Assembly (NCBI GenBank): GCA_043745485.1
Contig: JAYTSU010000004.1
Span: 1 to 35,417 of the forward strand
Source: RYN-417 sp043745485
GTDB lineage: Bacteria; Patescibacteriota; Saccharimonadia; Saccharimonadales; JACDBH01
Direction: 5' to 3'
DNA: 35,417 nucleotides
Made by a program: the position numbers and the translations under genes. This document shows, piece after piece, positions 1 through 8,224 of this stretch (its first letter is position 1; each line of letters opens with the position of its first letter). Under the pieces are notes generated by a model. It ran no database searches, was not told where the DNA came from, and saw only the letters and a program-made list of their open reading frames with translations.

Positions 1-1
1 T

Positions 2-3000
2 GTTGCCGGTGGTAACACAGTAAATATCGCTACCGGCACCCCAACTGGTTCTGGAACAAATCTTGTCACTATTGGTTCAACAGCAAATGCATCAAGTACC
101 ATAATTCAAGGTGGTTCAGGTAATGGCATCCAGCTTACTCAGGCCACGGGTGCAAATATCCTTATTGGTAATGCTAACAGTGGCTCAACTGTATCAATAC
201 AGTGTGGCGCTGGTACATCAAGCTCATGTGGATTTGCAAACAATGGTAACGACCACACAACCACTATCGGTTCAAACGTTACCGCTTCACAAACCATTAT
301 TCAATCTGGAACTTCGGGCATCAGCTTAAATGGTGCAGTCACAACGAGCAGTACTATAAACACTGACACATTGACTGCAACAGCCTTAACATTTAGCGGT
401 GCTAACCCAGTTATTAGTGCCAGCACAGTCAACACCGGCATAACATTGCAGTCGAATGGCACAGGCACGTTAACACTTAACTCAAGTGGTGCTGGAACGG
501 TAAACGTCGGTACAACCAATACAACAACTGTGGCCGTTGGTAATACAACTGCTGCTACTCAGACAGTTATAAATGGTGGAACTGGCGCTAGCGCACTTGG
601 TTTACAAGTTGGTGCAAGTGGAACTTTGTCGGTTGGCACAACTGGCGCAGCTACGCTTAACATCGGTAATACAACTGCAGCAACAGTAACTAACATTACT
701 GGCGGCACCAGTACAACGGCCTTGAATGCCCAAGTAGGTAACGGTGGCAGCATCAACATTGGCACCACCGTTCAAACCAGTGTCCAAAACATTGGTAATA
801 CCAGTGCTTCATCAGCCACACTTATAAATGGTGGTACCAGCGCTACAGCTATTCAGCTGCTACAAGGTACCGGCGGCACATTGACACTTGGCGGTACCGG
901 TGCGGGCTCAATTGTAAACCTACAGTGTGGAACGGGCGTAAGCTGTAACATCGGCACAAACGCTACTGACCACACGACAACTTTGGGCGCCACTACTGTC
1001 GCTTCACCAACAATCATACAAGCAGGTACAAGTGGCATATCACTAGCTCAGAGTACAACACTTGCAGCTGGCAAAGACCTAACATTTGCAGCTGGTTCTG
1101 GTCGCTATATACAAACCGGCTTTAACGGCACAACAACCGATGCTTTGGCAGTTACTGCCTCTAGTCTTACCAGTGGCGCGGCTTTGCGTATTACTAGCAC
1201 CAACGCTAACACAACCAACCTGTCATTTGCCGGCAACGTATTCAACACCACGAATGCTCAGGCAACTACTGCTAACACTGGCTATATCTTTGGTAGTGAT
1301 TTCGAATATACTCAAAACGCTTCAGTTGTGAGCGGTTCTGTAAACTCCGCTGCAGTAAATATCGCGATTGCCGCCAATGCCAGCGCGCCAGCTGACAACA
1401 CAGTATCTTCAATCTTAAACATCGCCAACAATGACACCGCAACCGGCAACCTGATTGCTGCAACAGATGGTATAAAAATTACTGCCGGCACAGCTAGCAA
1501 CATCTTAAACGGCATCGAATTTGCGGGTACTTTTGGTACTAATATAATCAAGAGTGCCGGGTTCTTAGTCTCCAATGCTGGCAGTGTCACCCTTGGTGCA
1601 AGTGCAGGCTCAGGTACGCTGCTCACCAACAATGGCGCGTCATTGAATACTGCACTCGTAGAGCCAAACCAAAACGGTTCAAACTTCGGTACGGCTGCTA
1701 CAACCGTTGATATATATACTTACTTTACAATCCCGCAGACTACTGCAGGCATTACAGTTACACTGCCGAGCCCTACTAGTACTACAGCTGGTCGGATTAT
1801 CTACATCACCAACACTGGATCTGCATCGTTTACGCTATTGTCAGCAACAATTGGTGCCGGCACCTCAGCGACATTGATATGGAGTGGATCGGCTTGGACA
1901 TTCGCTGGCGCCGACGGTAGTTCGATCTTAAATCAGAATAGCTTTGCACAAACGGCCAATTTCCAAATTAATGGCACAGGCCAGGCTAACACCAGTTTTA
2001 ATAGCCCATTATTTGATTCAGTTGTGGGTGCTCTGAATATAGGAACGAGTGCTGCAACAGCGCTAACAATTGGTAGTACAGCTAATACTACCAGTATCCT
2101 CATGCAGGGAACTGCTGGCGCTACGTACACCATAGGTACGGCTGGCAATACGGGCGGTATAACGATAGGTAACTCGACTGACAACAATAGTATCGCTATC
2201 GGCAATGCTAATACCGCTACAGGAAAGATCCAGACTATCAATATTGGTGCTGGTACCCCAGCTGGTACTGGTGTAACCAACATCACCATTGGTAATAACG
2301 TTAACGCCGGTTCAACCACAATTAACAGCGCAACCGCTAATATTAACTCGCCAACAATATCAACCACCGCGACCACCTTGTCGCTCTTTAATACCAATGC
2401 TGCTACTATTACCGCACTCCAAGCCGGCACCACTATCTCTTTGGGTGCAACAACTGGTACGTTAACCATACGTAACGCTAACCAGACCTTTGGCAACGTT
2501 GCAGGCTCGGGATTATTTACGAACAATGGCGCAAGCTTATACTCTACCTTGGCCAAAACAGATTTCGCTGCTGGAGGCTCAATTGGTACGGCGGCAACTA
2601 CCGTAGATATTTACACCAGTATTAGTGTTGCCCAGACAACGGCGAGTCAGACAATCACACTCCCAACGCCTACGACGAACCCAACAACCGTTTTTGGCCG
2701 AGCTATCTACATCAGTAACATTGGTACAGCTAGTTTCACTATTGGTGGTTCATTAATTCTTCCAGGCTACACAGCACACTTCATCTGGAGTAATACTGAT
2801 GGTGCTGCAACGGGTGGTGAGGCTTGGCAATATTCTGGCGATGGTGGTGGCTCGGGTAACTACATCCAGAACCAGAACACGGTGTCTCAGACAGCTAACT
2901 TCTTAATTAGCGGTACCGGTACAGCCTCTACATCATTCATCACACCATTGCTGGATACTGCATCGGCAGTTACACTCAATGTTGGTACCTCGGCTAGTGG

Positions 3001-4828
3001 TATTAGCCTCAACCAAGCTGTCACGGTGGCTGCTGCCAAAGCCCTTACGGTGACATCAGCTCTTACGACACTAACCGGTGCAACGACGGGGGATGCCTTA
3101 GCAGTTTCTAACTCCACCAGTACGGGTAACATTGCCGTCTTTAAAGACAATGTTACGGCCGTACTAACTATTGCCAACGAAGGTGCCGTGACTCTTAAGC
3201 CAACAACCAACTCAACTAGTGCATTCCAGGTACAGCCGTCTGGTTCGGCTACGCCAGCCTTTAACGTTGACTCTACCAACAGCCGTATTGGTGTTGGCAC
3301 TGCGACGCCAAACGAATCTATCCAAACTACTGGTGCTATTAACATCGGTACCACAGCAACAACTAATGCCGGTACAATCCGTTATAACGGCACTGACTTC
3401 CAGGGCTATGACGGTACCGTCTGGAAGTCTATGACTACCCAGTACCTTAGCGTTAACCCAGTGGTAAACCAGGTCAAAACAGTTGATCAAATTGTCAATA
3501 ACTCGGCAACACTCGTTAATGATAACGCCCTGAGCTTTACGATTGGTGCCAACGAAACCTGGAACTTCCGTTTTGTGGTGAGCCTTGTTAGTGTTACGAG
3601 AACAGCTGGCTGGAAGTTTAGTATTGATGTGCCGCAAGCTACGAGTTCTTGTACCTGGGGGTACGGTGACTTTGAAAACGCCGTCACAGTTAGTAACATT
3701 GCTTGTGCTGCCACCCAAGCCTTCTCTAACCAGGCGGTTGCTGGTAACTCCGACGAATACGAATTGATGGGTATTATAGTGAATGGCGCTACCTCACAAA
3801 CTATAACCGTTAAATATGCCCAAAACGCTGCTACTGTCTCTAACTCAACTGTGCAGGCCGGTAGCTTCTTGCAGGCTAACCGTGTGTTGAGTGCTGGTAG
3901 TGCCACGCTGGCAGCTTTTGTTAATAATGGTAACACCTTTGGCGCTACAGCCTTCTTGGGTACAAATGATCCATATGACTTAAACATTAAAACCAACGGT
4001 AACACTATTGCGACGTTTAACAATACCAATGGTTCAGTACTGTTTAAAAACTCCGCCAACTCCGCAACAGCTTTCCAGATACAGAACCTTGCTGCATCTA
4101 ATGTGTTTAGCGTTGATACAAACTCCGGGGCAGTAAACGTTGGTGTTGCAGATATTTCGACCACACTATTAACACTTGATACTGACACAAACTCAACCTT
4201 CAACCAGGGTACCGTAACGAACGCGGTTGCAGCTGTTAATGGAGCAATGTTCTACAGTTCGACCGATCATAACTTCTTGTGTGGAACCGCAGGCCAGTGG
4301 ATTACTTGTAATGGATTATTATATTCGAATACTGCCGTCTCAACCGCAATTAACACCTGTACTACTTTATGTGCCTCGTTCAGTACAAATAACGCCACAA
4401 CAGTTCCAGCTAATTACTGTCAACCCGGACGTTCAATGACTGTGTCGGCTAAGGGTGTTTATAGTACCACGCTTACACCTACACTCCAGTTTGAATTACG
4501 ATATGGATCTGATCCAACGACACGTGCAAACGATGCACTTATCGGCACAGCATCAGGTGCGATAACGACTGCGACCGGAGCAGCTAACTTGGGCTGGGGT
4601 GTAGATTTCAACATTGTCTGCTTCTCAACAACAAGTATGAACGGCCAGGGGACGGCATCAGTTGCCACGGGTTCAACTGCCACAACTACGAGCCTCATGT
4701 CTACCAACGGTGCGACAACCGGCTTAACAACAAATACTGCCAAGAACTTCTATCTGTTCCCAACTTGGGGGACAAGCAGTGCAAGTAATACCATCACTGC
4801 ACAGCAGATGATAATTTCCGGACAATAG
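2..4828 (+). CDS. giant Thr/Ala/Asn/Gly-rich beta-repeat surface protein, 5' end outside the window
   Basis: The frame is open from base 2 to the TAG at 4826-4828, so this is the C-terminal 1,608 residues of a larger protein; the TTG at 371 is an internal codon and not a start. The sequence is made of short strand-like repeats of the type 'NIGNTTAATVTNITGG' and 'TIIQSGTSGISL', as expected for a beta-solenoid or beta-prism fibre. Two long modules are duplicated (listed separately). Around nt 3290-3430 the string 'GTIRYNGTDFQGYDG' resembles the link region of phage-tail-fibre and trimeric adhesin proteins. The last ~170 residues contain several Cys and look like a globular beta-sandwich. No sorting motif or C-terminal membrane segment is seen. 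It is probably secreted or surface-bound and used in attachment, possibly to a host cell; that role is inference. It converges, with only 2 bases between, on the membrane-protein gene at 4831. Confidence 0.8.
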   Translation, partial: VAGGNTVNIATGTPTGSGTNLVTIGSTANASSTIIQGGSGNGIQLTQATGANILIGNANSGSTVSIQCGAGTSSSCGFANNGNDHTTTIGSNVTASQTIIQSGTSGISLNGAVTTSSTINTDTLTATALTFSGANPVISASTVNTGITLQSNGTGTLTLNSSGAGTVNVGTTNTTTVAVGNTTAATQTVINGGTGASALGLQVGASGTLSVGTTGAATLNIGNTTAATVTNITGGTSTTALNAQVGNGGSINIGTTVQTSVQNIGNTSASSATLINGGTSATAIQLLQGTGGTLTLGGTGAGSIVNLQCGTGVSCNIGTNATDHTTTLGATTVASPTIIQAGTSGISLAQSTTLAAGKDLTFAAGSGRYIQTGFNGTTTDALAVTASSLTSGAALRITSTNANTTNLSFAGNVFNTTNAQATTANTGYIFGSDFEYTQNASVVSGSVNSAAVNIAIAANASAPADNTVSSILNIANNDTATGNLIAATDGIKITAGTASNILNGIEFAGTFGTNIIKSAGFLVSNAGSVTLGASAGSGTLLTNNGASLNTALVEPNQNGSNFGTAATTVDIYTYFTIPQTTAGITVTLPSPTSTTAGRIIYITNTGSASFTLLSATIGAGTSATLIWSGSAWTFAGADGSSILNQNSFAQTANFQINGTGQANTSFNSPLFDSVVGALNIGTSAATALTIGSTANTTSILMQGTAGATYTIGTAGNTGGITIGNSTDNNSIAIGNANTATGKIQTINIGAGTPAGTGVTNITIGNNVNAGSTTINSATANINSPTISTTATTLSLFNTNAATITALQAGTTISLGATTGTLTIRNANQTFGNVAGSGLFTNNGASLYSTLAKTDFAAGGSIGTAATTVDIYTSISVAQTTASQTITLPTPTTNPTTVFGRAIYISNIGTASFTIGGSLILPGYTAHFIWSNTDGAATGGEAWQYSGDGGGSGNYIQNQNTVSQTANFLISGTGTASTSFITPLLDTASAVTLNVGTSASGISLNQAVTVAAAKALTVTSALTTLTGATTGDALAVSNSTSTGNIAVFKDNVTAVLTIANEGAVTLKPTTNSTSAFQVQPSGSATPAFNVDSTNSRIGVGTATPNESIQTTGAINIGTTATTNAGTIRYNGTDFQGYDGTVWKSMTTQYLSVNPVVNQVKTVDQIVNNSATLVNDNALSFTIGANETWNFRFVVSLVSVTRTAGWKFSIDVPQATSSCTWGYGDFENAVTVSNIACAATQAFSNQAVAGNSDEYELMGIIVNGATSQTITVKYAQNAATVSNSTVQAGSFLQANRVLSAGSATLAAFVNNGNTFGATAFLGTNDPYDLNIKTNGNTIATFNNTNGSVLFKNSANSATAFQIQNLAASNVFSVDTNSGAVNVGVADISTTLLTLDTDTNSTFNQGTVTNAVAAVNGAMFYSSTDHNFLCGTAGQWITCNGLLYSNTAVSTAINTCTTLCASFSTNNATTVPANYCQPGRSMTVSAKGVYSTTLTPTLQFELRYGSDPTTRANDALIGTASGAITTATGAANLGWGVDFNIVCFSTTSMNGQGTASVATGSTATTTSLMSTNGATTGLTTNTAKNFYLFPTWGTSSASNTITAQQMIISGQ
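197..1052 (+). repeat. intragenic repeats of the giant surface protein, set A
   Basis: A ~45-residue unit containing a Cys pair, 'NDHTTT' or 'TDHTTTLG', and 'TIIQ.GTSGISL' occurs at 197-333 and again at 920-1052. Between them lie about three ~41-residue units with the pattern 'NIGNT..A..T.I.GGT....L....G.GG...IGTT'. The copies are diverged in DNA but clear in protein, which fits old tandem duplication under selection for fold. Confidence 0.6.
1618..2961 (+). repeat. intragenic duplicated module of the giant surface protein, set B
   Basis: A ~130-150-residue module is present twice, at about 1618-2015 and 2513-2961. Each copy begins 'TNNGASL', continues with 'GTAATTVDIYT', 'QTTA..T.TLP.PT', 'GR.IYI.N.G.ASFT', a Trp-containing strand 'IWS', and ends with 'Q.ANF.I.GTG.A.TSF..PL.D'. 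The pattern suggests a repeated globular beta domain spaced by solenoid segments. Confidence 0.6.
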
Positions 4829-4830
4829 GA

Positions 4831-5478
4831 CTAAGTTTTAAGCGAGCTAATAACTTGTTTAAGTTGATCCTGATCAATGTCAGGCGGCGCGGTAATGACA
4901 ATCCATGGGCCATCCAACACAGGCAGACTAACGAGAGTCTGTGCATTATATGCCCCAATCTGCGCTGGGCCAATCGGGGTCTGGAAATCAGTGCGGAGTG
5001 GGATATAGTTGCTACGGAACGAGGCTAGCTCATTATCCGATGGCTTGGTCTGAAGTGAAAAGACAATTTTTTTATTATTACCATATGACACCGTATAGGT
5101 GATGCCGTTCTTAACAGGTACATTAAAAGATTTTTCGTCCAGATTGTAGCCTGCCGGAAGTTTTTTTATGTCAGGGTAATACACTTTGTAATCAACTGCA
5201 GCCATGACAGTTGCAGGCACGGGGCTTAAACTAGCCCCTAAGTCTGTCTTTTGAGTCTTTAAGGTGCTGCGGTGTATAAATAGCCAAGTACTTGCAAAAC
5301 CCGCCACCACAAATAGCGCAGCCAATGTAATAAGTACTAATCTATTTCCTTTTACAGTGTAATTTTTTTGATATTGAGACAAGGGTGCAGATTCTTGGAC
5401 CACCGTCTCTGATTTTAAAAGCATTTTTTCAGGAATTTCTGACACAGGCTTTTTTGATTGTTGTTTAGAATGATCCAT
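4831..5478 (-). CDS. single-pass membrane protein with extracytoplasmic C-terminal domain (paralogue of 5783-6580)
   Basis: Encodes 215 aa. Residues 1-44 are polar and cytoplasmic-like, residues ~46-70 form one transmembrane helix ('LVLITLAALFVVAGFASTWLF'), and the remainder is a soluble domain that should lie outside the cell. The pattern 'Y.P..KKLPAGY.....SF.V..G...Y.V' followed by 'F.TPIG.A' and a final strand 'DGPWIVITAP' is also found, with the same spacing, in the protein of 5783-6580, so the two are paralogues. A weak SD (AGGA) precedes the ATG. I do not recognise a named family. It sits tail to tail with the giant surface protein and, with the next two genes, forms a cluster of anchored surface proteins on the minus strand. 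Confidence 0.75.
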   Translation of the reverse strand: MDHSKQQSKKPVSEIPEKMLLKSETVVQESAPLSQYQKNYTVKGNRLVLITLAALFVVAGFASTWLFIHRSTLKTQKTDLGASLSPVPATVMAAVDYKVYYPDIKKLPAGYNLDEKSFNVPVKNGITYTVSYGNNKKIVFSLQTKPSDNELASFRSNYIPLRTDFQTPIGPAQIGAYNAQTLVSLPVLDGPWIVITAPPDIDQDQLKQVISSLKT

Positions 5479-5782
5479 GGGTTTAGGTTCCTATTTTCAT
5501 GCTGCCGGTGAAGTATTCGATTAGTGAACTAGTATTAGGTGTAAAGACAAACGTACGCACTATTTTCGCAAGTTTCTTGGGCATACGCATCGGATATAAA
5601 CTTTTACCTCATACCTATTTATATCTCTATTATATCTTTTAAGGACGTATATTGCTAAAGACTAGCATAATTTCGGTTTTTACTCCTGCTATTTACTAAG
5701 CCCGACAAAGACATGACTACGGATGCCTGGAAGCAACTGTTTAACAATCTTGATATCGTGAAATAAACTGTTTGTGGACCGT
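5479..5782. other. 304-base intergenic region with a possible minus-strand -10
   Basis: No gene seen. On the minus strand TATAAT occurs at 5629-5634, about 150 bases before the ATG of the 4831-5478 gene, with no convincing -35 at 17 bases. It could drive that gene with a long leader. Nothing else stands out. Confidence 0.3.
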
Positions 5783-6580
5783 CTATAGTTTATCAAAGCC
5801 GCGTAAAAGCGCTTCGGCTTCCGTCGATCGTACGGTGTTGACGTTACATAATATAAGCGTGGCATCGGCCTCTAGCAAAGCAATGGAGTTGGTGCCACTT
5901 TGAAACAGCGTACCTTTTCCTAGCGGTGTGTCAAAACTATGTGGTTCTAGTTGGCCAGGTTTTTTAATGCCACTGTTTTTAGGCGTCGTAAAATTGGCCG
6001 TTTTCTTTTGCTCAGAAACAGCAATCGTCACACCATCTTTGCTTTTAATATAAAAAGTGAGCAGGTTATCCTGAATCTTAAAACTGTTAGGAACAATGGT
6101 ATAACCTTGGGGCAAACGGGCTGGCATAAAAAGCGGGAAGCCAAGCTGTTTTTGGTAAGCCAGTAGTTGGGTTTTAACTTTGGCGCTGTCGACAGGTGCC
6201 GCAACTGCTAATGCTCCCTGACCAGATGTAGAACTCTGGTCAGTAGCATGCCTGGTGTTTCTAGAGTGATTAAAGGTTTTTGGCCACACAGTAACACTTG
6301 CGATAGTTAAGATGATGGCACCGATCATAAAGGCCATAGTTAGTAGTAGTTTTTTATGACGGGAAAAAAATCTTTGGTTAGTACGTGAGCTTTTGTCTGT
6401 TTTCGTTAACCTTGACTTCTTAAATGGCTGCTGTGTACCACGGATTGTTAATATCGTATCAGGCTTTATCGATGTTAGCACTGGTTTCTTTGGTGTTTTT
6501 ACAGTGTTGTACTGGTTAAGGCCTGCTAGGTCATAGTGTTTTTTTCTTTTCGAAGAACTCGAGAAACTACCATCATGCAT
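5783..6580 (-). CDS. single-pass membrane protein with extracytoplasmic C-terminal domain (paralogue of 4831-5478)
   Basis: Encodes 265 aa. A basic N-terminal ~95 residues (many Lys/Arg/Ser) is followed by one transmembrane segment 'LLLTMAFMIGAIILTIASVTV' and a ~150-residue exported domain. The exported part carries 'LPQGYTIVPNSF', 'SFDTPLGKGTLF' and a hydrophobic end strand, matching the layout of the neighbouring 215-aa protein. The longer cytoplasmic tail is the main difference. The ATG is preceded by a -10-like hexamer only 7 bases away, so the mRNA may be leaderless. No family name can be assigned from sequence alone. Confidence 0.75.
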   Translation of the reverse strand: MHDGSFSSSSKRKKHYDLAGLNQYNTVKTPKKPVLTSIKPDTILTIRGTQQPFKKSRLTKTDKSSRTNQRFFSRHKKLLLTMAFMIGAIILTIASVTVWPKTFNHSRNTRHATDQSSTSGQGALAVAAPVDSAKVKTQLLAYQKQLGFPLFMPARLPQGYTIVPNSFKIQDNLLTFYIKSKDGVTIAVSEQKKTANFTTPKNSGIKKPGQLEPHSFDTPLGKGTLFQSGTNSIALLEADATLILCNVNTVRSTEAEALLRGFDKL

Positions 6581-6587
6581 ACGAATT

Positions 6588-6593
6588 AATATA
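6588..6593 (-). promoter_or_regulatory. -10 element of a probably leaderless gene (5783-6580)
   Basis: TATATT on the minus strand ends 7 bases before the ATG, placing the expected transcription start at or next to the start codon. No SD and only a weak -35 are visible. Confidence 0.4.
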
Positions 6594-6621
6594 ACCTACT
6601 TATGTTTATACATACTAAAGT

Positions 6622-7116
6622 CTATTTCGTAACTTCCAAATAGCCTTCGACATAACCAACTTTTTTATTAAGCGTGCAGGTGACCTTAACGGGCCATTTG
6701 CCAGGGGTGGCAGTCTTGTCTACAGTCCAGCTCCAGCTAACACTGCCGTGAATGTCAGCGGTTTTGGGTACTAAGCCTGTGTCTTTGCTAACGACAGTGC
6801 CGTAAGCCATCACAATGGTGCAGGCTGCTTTTTGGGCTGTGGTCACGGTAATTGACGAGTTTTCTCCCGGTTTAACAGGGCTGGCTAAGAATTGTACGGA
6901 CGCACCGACGGGTGCATTCTCTGCGGGCGGCGGCGGATCTTTTATAACAGGAGCCTCTTGGGTGGTCGAGATTTCTTTAACGGGGTTCTTTTCGGCCTGC
7001 AACCCTGTGTAATACACATATGCCACGCCACCAGCAATTATTATAAAGAGTAATATGCCAATCGAAATCAACGTCTTTTTGATTGTATCTTGTAGTTTGT
7101 GTGTATGTATTATCAT
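6622..7116 (-). CDS. single-pass membrane-anchored protein with Ig-like exported domain
   Basis: Encodes 164 aa. Residues 1-15 are polar, residues ~15-37 are a transmembrane helix ('LISIGILLFIIIAGGVAYVYY'), followed by a Pro-rich linker ('PPPPAENAPVG') and a ~95-residue beta-rich domain with 'ASPVKPGENSSITVTT', 'GSVSWSWTVD' and 'GKWPVKVTCTLNKK'. This looks like an Ig-like or bacterial 'Big'-type fold with two Cys that could pair. It is the first gene of the minus-strand surface cluster and starts just downstream of the tRNA 3'-end duplicate. There is no clear SD. Confidence 0.7.
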   Translation of the reverse strand: MIIHTHKLQDTIKKTLISIGILLFIIIAGGVAYVYYTGLQAEKNPVKEISTTQEAPVIKDPPPPAENAPVGASVQFLASPVKPGENSSITVTTAQKAACTIVMAYGTVVSKDTGLVPKTADIHGSVSWSWTVDKTATPGKWPVKVTCTLNKKVGYVEGYLEVTK

Positions 7117-7147
7117 TTTTGTTAATTCAAGTTATTCGATAATTCTA

Positions 7148-7175
7148 ATCTGGTGGGCCCTAAAGGATTCGAACC
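7148..7175 (-). repeat. second copy of the tRNA-Val 3' end (28-base exact direct repeat)
   Basis: Bases 7148-7175 are identical to 7324-7351, which cover the CCA end, the 3' acceptor strand, the 3' T-stem and the T-loop of tRNA-Val. Upstream on the minus strand (7176-7200) is an unrelated 8-bp hairpin (GAACTGCC, loop TGT, GGCAGTTC), so this copy cannot fold as a tRNA. It is either an attachment-site-like duplication or a decayed tandem tRNA; bases 7275-7312 keep faint tRNA-like pieces ('ggttcgag', 'acctccac'). Confidence 0.6.
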
Positions 7176-7326
7176 CGAGAACTGCCTGTGGCAGTTCGAG
7201 TTCACTCTATTATAACGTATTCTGCTGTACTTATAATCTTATAAAAAGACCAAGTGAAAGTAAGACGTTAAGGTTCGAGACATAAAGACCTCCACCACGG
7301 TTGTGAAGGTAATAGTATAAATTATC

Positions 7327-7403
7327 TGGTGGGCCCTAAAGGATTCGAACCTTTCACCTCCACAACGTCAATGTGGCGCTCTAGCCAAATGAGCTAAGAG
7401 CCC
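7327..7403 (-). tRNA. tRNA-Val (anticodon GAC)
   Basis: A 77-base cloverleaf on the minus strand: acceptor GGGCTCT pairs with AGGGCCC (one T-G pair), D-stem GCTC/GAGC, anticodon stem CCACA/TGTGG with loop TTGACGT (anticodon GAC), T-stem AAAGG/CCTTT with loop TTCGAAT, and an encoded ACCA end. It reads GUC and GUU valine codons. A good promoter lies directly upstream. Confidence 0.95.
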
Positions 7404-7415
7404 GTAACAGAGAGA

Positions 7416-7444
7416 ATAATAGCAAAATTACCCCTTATTATCAA
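7416..7444 (-). promoter_or_regulatory. promoter of tRNA-Val
   Basis: Minus strand: -35 TTGATA (7439-7444), 17-base spacer, -10 TATTAT (7416-7421) with an upstream TGC (extended -10). The tRNA begins 12 bases downstream. Confidence 0.6.
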
Positions 7445-7697
7445 GCCAACGTTGTAACCAAGCTTCATTAGTAGATAAAAAAATATGAGTATAGAGTCGT
7501 CTTTTTATATTCATACATAAAAAACACTGCAAGAGTATTTTAAAATACGAACAGAGTGTTGCAATTATTAGAGACACGTAAAATCCCACGAATAATTTAA
7601 ATCTCAGAAACATATCATAAGCGATATCAGATGAGTAAAATAGGTTATACACATTATCCACAGGCAGGGGATAAGAATAAGCACTTTTTCGAAAGTA
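7445..7697. other. intergenic region with tandem DnaA-box-like sequences
   Basis: AT-rich, no convincing gene. It contains a hairpin-like segment around 7520-7561 (AACACT ... AGTGTT with TATTTTAAAATA in the middle) and, at 7645-7662, TTATACACA followed with no gap by TTATCCACA. Both match the DnaA-box consensus TTATNCACA. Whether they bind DnaA is unknown. Confidence 0.4.
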
Positions 7698-7731
7698 AGT
7701 ACTAGCATTTTAGTACTAGTATGCCTATAAT
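7698..7731 (+). promoter_or_regulatory. promoter of the thrS leader with a direct repeat around the -35
   Basis: -10 TATAAT at 7726-7731. The octamer AGTACTAG is repeated at 7698-7705 and 7712-7719, 14 bases apart, straddling the -35 position, where no good TTGACA is present. The repeat could be an operator or activator site. Expected transcription start is about 7738. Confidence 0.5.
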
Positions 7732-7737
7732 AGCGGG

Positions 7738-8070
7738 AAGGTGAGTTTTGGAAGATGCTTTGTGATAGAATAGAAGCAAGGCAATGAAGTGGCCTAACCA
7801 ACCACTGAGCCCACGTCCAACCAATGCAACGGACGTTAAACAGAAGCAGAACGAGTACCGCTTCCCGTAAACTGGGGACGGAAAGTCCGGTGGAACCGCT
7901 CTTTACCTTTTTACTATTCGATTTTACGCATAATCCCTTAACAGGGACGCGTTGCACCTTTAATAAGGATAGTAAAAAGGTGAAGAGCCCGAGACGCACT
8001 CTTTAGTTACTAGTTTGAATGTATTTGCGAGAGCATTTAAACTGATGTAGCTGAAGAGTGTGTCTTTTTT
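7738..8070 (+). ncRNA. T-box riboswitch-like leader of thrS
   Basis: The signature GGTGGAACCGC at 7889-7899 matches the T-box antiterminator. The bulge UGGAACC (7891-7897) is flanked by helix A1 (GTCCGG 7885-7890 with CCG-A-GAC 7989-7995) and a very long helix A2 (7898-7917 with 7969-7988). The UGGA would pair with a tRNA ending UCCA. A hairpin at 7843-7864 exposes ACC, a threonine codon, at the 3' side of its loop before G, like the specifier of a minimal stem I; the hairpins at 7774-7834 could complete the 5' domain. Bases 7992-7995 belong both to A1 and to the terminator stem that follows, giving the exclusive-fold switch expected of a T-box: uncharged tRNA-Thr would favour read-through into thrS. 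The motif and pairing are seen; tRNA sensing is inferred. Confidence 0.65.
7992..8070 (+). terminator. regulated intrinsic terminator of the thrS leader
   Basis: AGACGCACTCTT (7992-8003) pairs with AAGAGTGTGTCT (8054-8065) and is followed by a run of six T (8065-8070). The inner part also pairs (AGTTT/AAACT). It overlaps the 3' strand of antiterminator helix A1. Confidence 0.65.
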
Positions 8071-8078
8071 ATGTTTAC

Positions 8079-8196
8079 GGAGCTTTTCCAAGGCACACTT
8101 TGGCGCTTATGTTCCGGTTCGCCCTCACCGTACCTAGAGTACGGCTCGGTTACGATCCTCACACAAGCATCCAAATTGCACTCTTAGAAAAGCTCC
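8079..8196 (+). repeat. dispersed hairpin element, copy 1 (in the thrS leader)
   Basis: A 118-base imperfect hairpin. The outer arm GGAGCTTTTCCAAG (8079-8092) pairs with the 16 bases ending at 8196 (13 of 14 positions). Inside the arms are GCACA at 8093 and TGCA at 8177-8180, and the tip is CCGTAC, CTAGA, GTACGG. The core aligns with copies 2 and 3. It starts 9 bases after the T-box terminator and ends 15 bases before the thrS SD, so it is in the thrS mRNA only when the terminator is read through. Confidence 0.7.
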
Positions 8197-8224
8197 TCAA
8201 GCTCACAAAATAAGGAGAACTGAA

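Noticed and set aside
371..373. TTG as the start of the giant protein
   Set aside because: The same frame with the same repeats is open back to base 2, so the true start lies outside the window.
3212..4203. Long minus-strand and +1-frame open frames inside the giant surface protein
   Set aside because: They are antisense or shifted readings of a Thr/Ala/Asn/Gly-rich gene, whose low stop content on other frames makes long shadows.
7861..7895. Second RNase P-like signature (GGAAAGTCCGG) upstream of thrS
   Set aside because: The rest of the RNase P core is missing here and present at 16988-17352; the surrounding bases instead form the T-box antiterminator.
7428..7999. Two minus-strand open frames of 77 and 131 codons
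   Set aside because: They cross the DnaA-like boxes, the thrS promoter and the T-box core, lack SD sequences and have no family-like features.
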